A stretch of DNA of 15,505 bases. It comes from JAMXLO01 sp041487355 (GTDB lineage Bacteria; Pseudomonadota; Alphaproteobacteria; Acetobacterales; Acetobacteraceae). Made by a program: the position numbers and the translations under genes. The stretch is taken from positions 1 to 15,505 of the forward strand of contig JBGPND010000120.1 in the NCBI GenBank assembly GCA_041487355.1, given 5' to 3'. Shown here piece after piece: positions 8,771 through 15,505 of this stretch (its first letter is position 1; each line of letters starts with the position of its first letter). A model generated the notes under the pieces. That model saw only the letters and a list, made by a program, of their open reading frames with translations, was not told where the DNA came from and searched no databases.

Positions 8771-9379
8771 TCACACGCCGCGCGCCAGTTTCCGATCGAC
8801 GAAGTCCAGCCGGTCCTGGCCCCAGAATATCTCGTCGCCGATGACGTAGCTGGGCGCGCCGAACACGCCGCGATCCAGCGCGGCCTGGGTGTCGGCGGTA
8901 CGCCGCTCGGTCCAGCGCGGTTCGACGCCGAGCTTCATCACCGCATCGGCATCGAGCCCGATCTCGGTGATCAGCGCGGCCAGCGTCGCCGGATCGCCCG
9001 GGTTCATCTCGTCCTGCCACACCGCACGCAGCACGCGATGCGCCAGCGCGATGGCGGGCCGATCGCCCATGGTCTCGCGCAGCGCGATCACGCAGGCTGC
9101 CGAGAGCGCCTCGCTGGAGGGGAAGAATTTCGGCTGGATGTTGATCGGGATGCCGAGGAAGTCTCGCCAGCGCTGCAGTTCCATCAGCCGGTAGGCCTGG
9201 CGCTGCGGCGCTCGTTTCGGCAGCGGCAACCCGCCCGATGCGGAGAAGATGCTACCGAAATCGACCGGATAGATGCGCAGCGATGCGCCATGCTTCGCGG
9301 CCAGCGCCTCGGTCCGCGCGGCACCCAGATGGGTCCAGGGCGAATTCAGCGAGGCATAATAGTCGATATGCATGGCCAC
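8771..9379 (-). CDS. 2-hydroxychromene-2-carboxylate isomerase-like protein (DsbA/kappa-GST fold)
   Basis: This protein of about 202 residues has a thioredoxin-like fold with a helical insertion. Family enzymes use glutathione to isomerise an aromatic ring-cleavage intermediate (naphthalene pathway), and many members have unknown substrates. Visible marks are the N-terminal strand and active-site turn DYYASLNSPWTHLG (6-19), where S13 takes the place of the DsbA cysteine. Also present are the KRAPQRQAYRLMELQRW helix (55-71) and the C-terminal signature GVFGAPSYVIGDEIFWGQDR (171-190), with the cis-proline at 176. No CxxC is present, so it is not a disulfide oxidoreductase. The GTG at 9379 sits nine bases after GGGAGG; the alternative ATG at 9373 (MHIDYY) lies too far from it. 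It is divergent from the MBL gene, with a 104-bp shared leader region. Confidence 0.87.
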   Translation of the reverse strand: MAMHIDYYASLNSPWTHLGAARTEALAAKHGASLRIYPVDFGSIFSASGGLPLPKRAPQRQAYRLMELQRWRDFLGIPINIQPKFFPSSEALSAACVIALRETMGDRPAIALAHRVLRAVWQDEMNPGDPATLAALITEIGLDADAVMKLGVEPRWTERRTADTQAALDRGVFGAPSYVIGDEIFWGQDRLDFVDRKLARGV

Positions 9380-9483
9380 GGCGTCCGTCCTCCCGTCATT
9401 GGCGACCGATCCTGATCGAGCCGGCGGATGGGCACAAGCGCGGCCTGCCGGTAGTCTGCCGTGCATCAGCCGGGGAGGACTCA

Positions 9484-10335
9484 ATGAAGTGGCGGATTGG
9501 CGACGTGACGGTGACGAAAATCGTTGAGCTGGAAGTGACCGGCGGCAGCCGCTTCATCCTGCCGCAGGCGACGCCCGAGGCGATCCTGCCGATCACCTGG
9601 ATGCAGCCGCATTTTGCCGACGAACGCGGCCGCCTCAAGATGAGCATCCATGCCTTCGTGGTGGAGACGCCGACACGCCGTATCGTCGTCGATACCTGCC
9701 TGGGCAACGACAAGCAGAACCGGCGCATTCCGACATGGAACAATCTGCAGGGTCCGTTCCTCGCCGATCTTGCCGCAGCGGGATATCCGCGCGAGTCGAT
9801 CGATACCGTGCTGTGCACCCACCTGCACGTTGACCATGTCGGCTGGAACACGATGCTGATCGACGGCAAGTGGGTGGCGACATTCCCGCGTGCGCGTTAT
9901 CTGATGGGACGCGTCGAATTCGAACACTGGTCACGCCCGCAGGGCCGCGAGGACATGATCGCGGTGTTCGGAGATTCGGTGCAGCCGGTCTACGACGCCG
10001 GGCTGGTCGATCTGGTGGAAACCGACGCAAGACTCAGCGACGAGATCAGCCTGATTCCGACGGTGGGGCACACGCCCGGTCATGTCAGCGTGCGCATCCG
10101 ATCGCGCGGCGAGGCGGCGCTGATCACCGGCGACTTCATGCACCATCCCTGCCAGATCGCGCACCCCGAGTGGGCGTCCACCGCGGATTCCGATCCGGAA
10201 CAGGGGCAGCGCACGCGCGAACGAATGTTCGAGCAGTTGGCGGGAACGCCCGTGCTGGTGATCGGCACCCATTTCGCCGGCGCGACCGCCGGACGTATCG
10301 TGCGCGACGGCGACAGCTACCGTCTGGCGGTGTGA
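9484..10335 (+). CDS. MBL-fold metallo-hydrolase
   Basis: This is a 283-residue soluble hydrolase. The metal-binding motif THLHVDHVGW supplies H113, H115, D117 and H118. Further ligands are H196 in GHTPGHVS, D217 in ITGDFMHH and H263 in IGTHFAG, so the full two-metal site of the lactamase-like superfamily is present. No signal peptide is seen (MKWRIGDVTVTKIVELEV). The N-terminal pattern resembles MBL hydrolases of the lactonase/quorum-quenching and general esterase group, but nothing defines the substrate. The start is fixed by GGGGAGGA six bases upstream. It is transcribed away from the isomerase-like gene, suggesting joint control and perhaps a shared pathway. The 3' end abuts a repeat (10347-10429) separating it from the convergent SDR gene. 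Confidence 0.9.
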   Translation: MKWRIGDVTVTKIVELEVTGGSRFILPQATPEAILPITWMQPHFADERGRLKMSIHAFVVETPTRRIVVDTCLGNDKQNRRIPTWNNLQGPFLADLAAAGYPRESIDTVLCTHLHVDHVGWNTMLIDGKWVATFPRARYLMGRVEFEHWSRPQGREDMIAVFGDSVQPVYDAGLVDLVETDARLSDEISLIPTVGHTPGHVSVRIRSRGEAALITGDFMHHPCQIAHPEWASTADSDPEQGQRTRERMFEQLAGTPVLVIGTHFAGATAGRIVRDGDSYRLAV

Positions 10336-10346
10336 CGACCCCCAGT

Positions 10347-10429
10347 GTCATTGCGAGGAGCGAAGCGACGCGGCAATCTCGTGGCGGTGCGGTACTGGCG
10401 GGAGATTGCTTCGCTTCGCTCGCAATGAC
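10347..10429. repeat. Inverted repeat between convergent genes, REP-like (CATTGCGAG family)
   Basis: The left arm 10347-10379 and right arm 10403-10429 share inverted ends (GTCATTGCGAG and GCAATCT) but differ in the middle: 15 against 9 bases, both made of GCGAAGC-like units. Flanking C-run and G-run bases (10338-10343 and 10431-10435) extend the pairing. A further exact copy of the tail GCAATGACAG lies at 10441-10450, repeating 10422-10431. The element sits between the stops of the MBL hydrolase (plus) and the SDR gene (minus), so it could end transcription from both sides. It resembles a repeat known from several alphaproteobacteria. Confidence 0.8.
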
Positions 10430-10453
10430 AGGGGGCGCGGGCAATGACAGGTG

Positions 10454-11365
10454 CTACTTGATGCGGCCCATCGCGCGCAGGTTCTTCTCGACGTTGCCCA
10501 TCATCCCGGTGTACGGCTTCGCATTCGACAGATCGCGGATCTTGTCGATCGCACCTTGCACCATCTCGATCGTCACCGGCTCCTCGGGATCGAACTGCAC
10601 ACCCTCGGAGAAGAAATACTGCACGCGGGCATAGTTGCCGGCGGTCGCGGCGATGATCTCGCCCGTGGCGTTGCATTCCTCGCTGCACAGCCAGGCGACG
10701 GCAGGCGACACGAACTCTGGGCGCATGTATTTCGCCAGATGCGGCGGTAGCAGCGTCTCGGTCATGCGTGTGTTGGCCGAGGGCGAGATCGCGTTGCACA
10801 GGATATTGTATTTCGCGCCTTCCAGGCGCAGCACGTTGATCAGCCCGACCACCGCCATCTTCGCGGCACCATAGTTGCTCTGGCCGAAATTGCCGACCGT
10901 GCCGGAGCCCGAGGTGGTGACGACGATGCGGCCGTATTGCTGGTTGCGCATGATCGGCCAGGCGGCCTTGGTGCAATAGACGGTGCCCATGAAATGCACC
11001 TGCACGGCGAACTCGAAGTCCTCCAGGCTCATGTTGTTGAACGCCTTGTCGCGCAGGATGCCGGCGTTGTTCACCAGGATGTCGAGGCGGCCGAAGCTGT
11101 TCACCGCCGTGTCGATGATGTTCTGCGCGCTCTTCATGTCGGCGACGGAATTGTAGTTCGCCACGGCCTGGCCGCCGGCAGCCTTGATCTCCGCCACCAC
11201 CTTGTCGGCGACCGAGTGCTCGCCGCCGCTTCCGTCCACCGCGCCGCCCGGATCGTTCACCACCACCTTCGCGCCGCGGCTCGCCAGCAGCATGGCGTGC
11301 GAGCGGCCGAGCCCGGCACCGGCACCGGTCACGATGGCGACGCGATCGTCGAAGCGGATGGTCAT
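10454..11365 (-). CDS. SDR-family oxidoreductase, MFE-2/HSD17B4-like 3-hydroxyacyl-CoA dehydrogenase type
   Basis: This 303-residue NAD(P)-dependent dehydrogenase has the cofactor motif TGAGAGLG (13-20), the acidic-strand segment VVNDPGG (36-41), NNAG (99-102), and a catalytic set at S152 with Y165 and K169 (YGAAK). The long insert after the second strand (GGAVDGSGGEHSVADKV, about 40-56) is characteristic of the dehydrogenase part of multifunctional beta-oxidation enzyme type 2. Many bacterial homologues with that insert act on hydroxyacyl-CoA or steroid-like substrates. The C-terminal extension (about 250-303) exceeds a classic 250-residue SDR. The start at 11365 follows AGGAGGAA at ideal spacing; an in-frame ATG at 11443 would run into the divergent gene's start. 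It is divergent from the LimB-like gene, with 76 bp between the two starts. Confidence 0.9.
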   Translation of the reverse strand: MTIRFDDRVAIVTGAGAGLGRSHAMLLASRGAKVVVNDPGGAVDGSGGEHSVADKVVAEIKAAGGQAVANYNSVADMKSAQNIIDTAVNSFGRLDILVNNAGILRDKAFNNMSLEDFEFAVQVHFMGTVYCTKAAWPIMRNQQYGRIVVTTSGSGTVGNFGQSNYGAAKMAVVGLINVLRLEGAKYNILCNAISPSANTRMTETLLPPHLAKYMRPEFVSPAVAWLCSEECNATGEIIAATAGNYARVQYFFSEGVQFDPEEPVTIEMVQGAIDKIRDLSNAKPYTGMMGNVEKNLRAMGRIK

Positions 11366-11441
11366 GGGGTTCCTCCTGGGATGCTGGCCGGATGGTGGTT
11401 GCCGGCGTATCCTATTACCCGACAACTCCAAGAGGCTAGCC

Positions 11442-12602
11442 ATGAGCCAGACCTACCTCAGGAGCGGCATCTTCCTGGCGCCGTTCCACAATCTGACGGA
11501 GAACCCGACGCTCGCGCTCGAGCGCGACATGGAGCTGCTGCAGCACCTCGACAGGCTGAACTACCACGAGGCCTGGATCGGCGAGCACCACTCGGGCGGC
11601 TTCGAAATCATCGGCTCGCCGGAAGTGTTCATCGCCGCTGCCGCAGAACGGACGCGGCATATCAGGCTTGGCACCGGCGTGGCCTCGCTGCCCTACCACA
11701 ACCCGTTCATGCTCGCCGATCGCATGGTGCAGCTCGACCACATGACGCGCGGGCGTGCGATGTTTGGCGTGGGGCCCGGCGCTCTGGTGCATGATGCGCT
11801 GAAGATCGGCATCAAGGCGGCGAACCAGCGGCGCATGATGAACGAGTCGCTCGACGTGATCATGCAATTGCTGCGGGGCGAGAGCGTCACGCGGAAGACC
11901 GACTGGTTCGATCTGGTCGACGCGCGGCTGCAGCTTCCCTGCTACACGCAGCCGATCATGGAAATGGCGGTGGCGGCGGCGCGCTCGCCGGCAGGCGCGC
12001 TGGCTTCGGGGCGGCACGGCATCGGCATGCTGTCGATCGGCGGCACCAGCCCCGAAGCGATGGATAAGCACACGCTGAACTGGAGCCTCTATGAGGAGCA
12101 GGCGCGCGCCAATGGCCACGTGCCTGATCGGCGGAAGTGGCGCCTGGTGACGCTGATGCATGTCGCCGAGACGAGGGAGAAGGCGCGGGAGAACGTGAGG
12201 TTCGGGCTGAATGCGTTCCGCGACTACTTCAGCGACGTGGCGACCTTCCCGATTGTTCCGGGCGATATCTCGGATCCCTACACGTTCCTGGTGGAGAGCG
12301 GCGCGGCCTGCATCGGCACGCCGGACGACGCGATCGTGTATATCGAGAATCTGCTGAAGGGCTCTGGCGGTTTCGGCGCGATCATGGAGCTGGCACACAA
12401 CTGGGCGGACTGGGAGGCGACGAAGCGCCACTACGAGCTGATGGCGCGCTACGTGCACCCGCACTTCCAGCGTTCGCGCGAGCTGCGCCGCGACAGCTAC
12501 GCCTATGCACGGGACCATCACGTGGAGTTCGTCGGCCAGGCGAGCGCCGCGGTGCAGGCGGAGATCGACAAGCTGGCGGCAAGAAAGGCGGCGGCGGAGT
12601 AA
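11442..12602 (+). CDS. LLM-class flavin-dependent monooxygenase, limonene 1,2-monooxygenase (LimB)-like
   Basis: This 386-residue cytoplasmic TIM-barrel enzyme uses reduced flavin and oxygen. Luciferase-like family marks are the N-terminal strand SGIFLAPFHNLTENPTLALE (8-27), the WIGEHHSGG motif (about 45-53), the segment RLGTGVASLPYHNPFMLADR (about 75-94) and GRAMFGVGPGA (about 104-114). Length and these segments resemble limonene 1,2-monooxygenase LimB and related alkane/terpene oxidisers. The C-terminus (HPHFQRSRELRRDS) is also typical of LimB-like proteins. Such enzymes need a separate flavin reductase, and none is encoded in this window. The start follows AGAGG eight bases upstream. The gene is divergent from the SDR dehydrogenase, which may oxidise an alcohol or acyl-CoA product; that link is inference. 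Confidence 0.88.
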   Translation: MSQTYLRSGIFLAPFHNLTENPTLALERDMELLQHLDRLNYHEAWIGEHHSGGFEIIGSPEVFIAAAAERTRHIRLGTGVASLPYHNPFMLADRMVQLDHMTRGRAMFGVGPGALVHDALKIGIKAANQRRMMNESLDVIMQLLRGESVTRKTDWFDLVDARLQLPCYTQPIMEMAVAAARSPAGALASGRHGIGMLSIGGTSPEAMDKHTLNWSLYEEQARANGHVPDRRKWRLVTLMHVAETREKARENVRFGLNAFRDYFSDVATFPIVPGDISDPYTFLVESGAACIGTPDDAIVYIENLLKGSGGFGAIMELAHNWADWEATKRHYELMARYVHPHFQRSRELRRDSYAYARDHHVEFVGQASAAVQAEIDKLAARKAAAE

Positions 12603-12609
12603 GGCTACA

Positions 12610-12700
12610 GCGCCCCCACCCCAACCCTCCCCCGCTTCGCGGGAGAGGGAGTTGAACGCCCCCTCTCCCGCGAAGCGGGGGAGGGTTGGGGTGGGGGCGC
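12610..12700. repeat. Perfect 40-bp inverted repeat with G-quadruplex potential
   Basis: Arms 12610-12649 and 12661-12700 are exact reverse complements over 40 bp, with an 11-bp spacer. The outer part of each arm is C/G runs and the inner part is a small palindrome (CCCGC-TTC-GCGGG). G-runs 12677-12681, 12683-12685, 12688-12691 and 12693-12697 on the plus strand have loops of 1-2 bases, a canonical quadruplex pattern. The same pattern falls on the minus strand at 12613-12633. It lies between the convergent LimB-like and groEL genes, just before the groEL terminator. The CCCCACCCCAACCCTCCC type is a recurrent repeat in alphaproteobacteria as far as I recall. Confidence 0.9.
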
Positions 12701-12714
12701 CGGGGTGTCTCAGC

Positions 12715-12749
12715 AAAGCGAAAAGGGGCGGACCCTGCGGTCCGCCCCT
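12715..12749 (-). terminator. Rho-independent terminator of groES-groEL
   Basis: On the minus strand a 10-bp perfect stem (12725-12734 paired with 12739-12748; GGGGCGGACC with GGTCCGCCCC) closes a 4-base loop. It is followed by TTTTCGCTTT. It starts 27 bp after the groEL stop, the expected place for the operon's terminator. Confidence 0.88.
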
Positions 12750-12774
12750 CTCTGTTCGCAGCGCTGGACTTCGA

Positions 12775-14421
<1,647 letters not shown>

Positions 14422-14477
14422 ATGTCAGTTTCCCTCGTATTGCAGTCTGGTGATTGTCGGGCTCGGGCAAGCGCCGA

Positions 14478-14795
14478 TCAGGCAGCCTTGCGCTTCACGG
14501 CGGGCTGGCCCTCGATGATGCCCATGATGTCGGACTCCTTCATGATCAGGAGCTCCTCGCTATCGAGCTTCACCTCGGTGCCGGACCACTTGCCGAACAG
14601 GATGCGGTCGCCGGCCTTGACGTCGAGTGGCACGAGCTTGCCGGCTTCGTCGCGGGCCCCGGGGCCAACGGCGATCACTTCGCCCTCCATCGGCTTCTCC
14701 TTTGCCGTGTCGGGGATGATGATGCCGCCCGCGGTCTTCTCTTCGGCTTCTAGCCGACGGACCACGACCCGGTCGTGCAGGGGACGGAACTTCAT
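14478..14795 (-). CDS. groES: Co-chaperonin GroES (Hsp10)
   Basis: This 105-residue protein forms the heptameric lid of the GroEL chamber. It begins MKFRPLHDRVVVRRLEAE, with the mobile loop EEKTAGGIIIPDTAKEKP (about 18-35) that contacts GroEL. GEVIAVGPGARDEAGKLVPL, the roof region and AGDRILFGKWSGTEVKLDSEEL follow. It is about eight residues longer than the usual 95-97, because the C-terminus carries a basic tail (QPAVKRKAA). The start has AAGGAG eight bases upstream. It is the first gene of the groES-groEL operon, with a leader of about 110 bp containing the CIRCE operator. Confidence 0.98.
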   Translation of the reverse strand: MKFRPLHDRVVVRRLEAEEKTAGGIIIPDTAKEKPMEGEVIAVGPGARDEAGKLVPLDVKAGDRILFGKWSGTEVKLDSEELLIMKESDIMGIIEGQPAVKRKAA

Positions 14796-14886
14796 TCGAT
14801 CGCTCCTTGAGTGATCTCAGCCAATGGGATGCATGGATTTGCCAACGCCAGCCGCGGTCCCTTCATGGGCACCACAGGCAAGGCTG

Positions 14887-14913
14887 TTAGCACTCCCCCT
14901 CTGGGAGTGCCAG
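14887..14913 (-). promoter_or_regulatory. CIRCE operator (HrcA binding site) of groES-groEL
   Basis: The consensus is TTAGCACTC-N9-GAGTGCTAA. On the plus strand the site reads TTAGCACTC, nine bases, then GAGTGCCAG. The first half is perfect and the second matches 7 of 9. It lies 92 bp upstream of the groES start and overlaps the expected transcription start of the promoter at 14916-14944, as expected for repression by HrcA. No hrcA gene is in the window. Confidence 0.92.
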
Positions 14914-14915
14914 CG

Positions 14916-14944
14916 ATCTAGGCCCACGCGGGCGCGAAGTCAAG
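14916..14944 (-). promoter_or_regulatory. Heat-shock (RpoH-type) promoter of groES-groEL
   Basis: On the minus strand CTTG (14944-14941) is followed by 18 bases and then CCTAGAT (14922-14916). This is close to the alphaproteobacterial RpoH pattern CTTG-N17/18-CYTATNT. The same -35 region reads TTGACT, so vegetative sigma factor could also use it, although the -10 is poor for that. It lies directly upstream of the CIRCE site. Confidence 0.65.
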
Positions 14945-14950
14945 CCTTCG

Positions 14951-14977
14951 GCAGCACTTCCCGGAGATGAGTGCCAA
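14951..14977. promoter_or_regulatory. Second, degenerate CIRCE-like site
   Basis: The plus strand reads GCAGCACTT, exactly nine bases, then GAGTGCCAA. This matches 14 of 18 CIRCE consensus positions (6/9 and 8/9) with the correct spacer. It begins exactly 64 bp from the start of the first CIRCE. It lies upstream of the groES promoter and just before the AT-rich region leading to the usg gene. HrcA binding is inferred from the pattern alone. Confidence 0.5.
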
Positions 14978-15122
14978 GTTATTGAAATAACTGCGATTTA
15001 AGCTTGCCTAAACGGCCATGTGGCATGTCATTCTGTAGTCATCCTGGGCGCTTCGCCGGCGTGGCGGGCACGGCGGTGAGGACAAGAGCAAGAAAGGCCC
15101 GGCAGACACCAAGACGGAGACG
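14977..15122 (+). other. Leader of usg with AT-rich palindrome
   Basis: This region between the groES control sites and usg contains a 16-base palindrome, AGTTATT-GA-AATAACT (14977-14992), within an AT-rich island unlike the GC-rich surroundings. TTGAAA (14982-14987) could serve as a -35 element, but no convincing -10 lies 16-18 bases on. The rest of the leader up to the usg ribosome site shows no gene or clear terminator. Confidence 0.4.
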
Positions 15123-15386
15123 ATGATGAGCCTTGCGCGGCAACTGAAGGACTATCGGCTGACCACGGCCGAGATTCTGTATCACCTGCCCGACCATCCC
15201 GAGATCCTGCAGACCTATATCTGGCAGGACGTCGACATCGCCCCGTGCTTCCCGGTGCTGCGCGAATTCCTCGACTTCTGGCATCGTGAACTGGATGGGC
15301 GATTGCACTCCGTCCGGGTCGCCTCCGTCGGCCTGATCAAGCCCCCATCGTATCGGCACCCTGGCGCCTACCTGCTGCTGCACTAG
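15123..15386 (+). CDS. usg: Usg family protein
   Basis: This small soluble protein of 87 residues belongs to the alphaproteobacterial Usg family, named for a gene found next to trp genes; its molecular function is unknown. The family pattern is clear: LARQLKDYRLTTAEILYHLPDHP (4-26), LQTYIWQDVDIAPCFPVLREFLDFWHREL (29-57), and GRLHSVRVASVGLIKP (59-74). Size is normal for the family. ATG codons at 15123 and 15126 are both possible: the motif ACGGAGACG lies close to the first and at better spacing for the second. It is transcribed away from groES-groEL. No trp gene is seen beside it, so the neighbour link known in other genomes is absent here, at least on this side. The 3' end is followed by an inverted repeat. 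Confidence 0.85.
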   Translation: MMSLARQLKDYRLTTAEILYHLPDHPEILQTYIWQDVDIAPCFPVLREFLDFWHRELDGRLHSVRVASVGLIKPPSYRHPGAYLLLH

Positions 15387-15419
15387 AGCAGTTTCAGCAT
15401 AACTGGAATCCCGCCGGAA

Positions 15420-15501
15420 TGATGGGTTTCGCTGCGCTCAACCCATCCTACGCCGCTACGCCGGAGACCGTAGGAGGGGTTGAGCGCAGCGAAACCCATC
15501 A
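15420..15501. repeat. Inverted repeat, 32-bp arms with one mismatch
   Basis: Arms 15420-15451 and 15470-15501 are reverse complements except for one base, separated by 18 bp. Within each arm GGGTT pairs with AACCC around TCGCTGCGCTC, giving a small hairpin per arm. The GGTTGAGCGCAGCGAAACCC type is a widespread bacterial repeat as far as I recall. It begins 33 bp after the usg stop and may end its transcript. The window ends four bases later, so a longer array cannot be excluded. Confidence 0.85.
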
Positions 15502-15505
15502 CGAC

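Noticed and set aside
9380..9483. Promoters in the divergent 9380-9483 and 11366-11441 regions
   Set aside because: Promoters must be near, but no pair of elements stood out on either strand, so none is annotated.

Overview
The window looks like a chromosomal segment of a GC-rich alphaproteobacterium. The clues are a Usg-family gene, a groES-groEL operon with a CIRCE operator and an alphaproteobacterial RpoH-like promoter, and REP-like inverted repeats at gene ends. Rhodospirillales/Acetobacteraceae would fit, but that placement is an inference.

Layout. Positions 1-261 (minus) are the 3' part of a heptose kinase/adenylyltransferase gene (hldE) whose kinase half is missing. It abuts the 5' remnant of an IS630-type transposase (about 254-400). 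Positions 507-8567 are seven minus-strand genes. Read in transcription order they are an MFS transporter, a HemL-like class III aminotransferase, and a complete oligopeptide/dipeptide-type ABC importer (binding protein, two permeases, two ATPases). Very short gaps or overlaps link MFS to aminotransferase and the transporter genes to each other; the one larger gap (99 bp) precedes the binding protein. The layout suggests import of a small amino-containing compound or peptide, PLP-dependent conversion, and a partner MFS carrier. The substrate cannot be read from the sequence.

Positions 8771-12602 hold two divergent pairs of catabolic or detoxification enzymes. The first is a 2-hydroxychromene-2-carboxylate isomerase-like protein (minus) with an MBL-fold hydrolase (plus). 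The second is a short-chain dehydrogenase of the MFE-2 type (minus) with a LimB-like flavin monooxygenase (plus). Positions 12715-14944 are groES-groEL (minus) with a rho-independent terminator, a CIRCE operator, and an RpoH-like promoter. A second, degenerate CIRCE-like site lies 64 bp further upstream, next to the start region of the plus-strand usg gene (15123-15386).

Four unrelated inverted-repeat elements (8658-8740, 10347-10429, 12610-12700, 15420-15501) all lie just past the 3' ends of genes and resemble BIME/REP structures. The third is a perfect 40-bp inverted repeat that can also form a G-quadruplex on either strand. I see no tRNA, rRNA, CRISPR array or intact mobile element. The genes are recognisable families. 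The observations most worth following are the paired CIRCE sites, the transporter-aminotransferase-MFS operon, the repeat distribution and the IS630/hldE junction.
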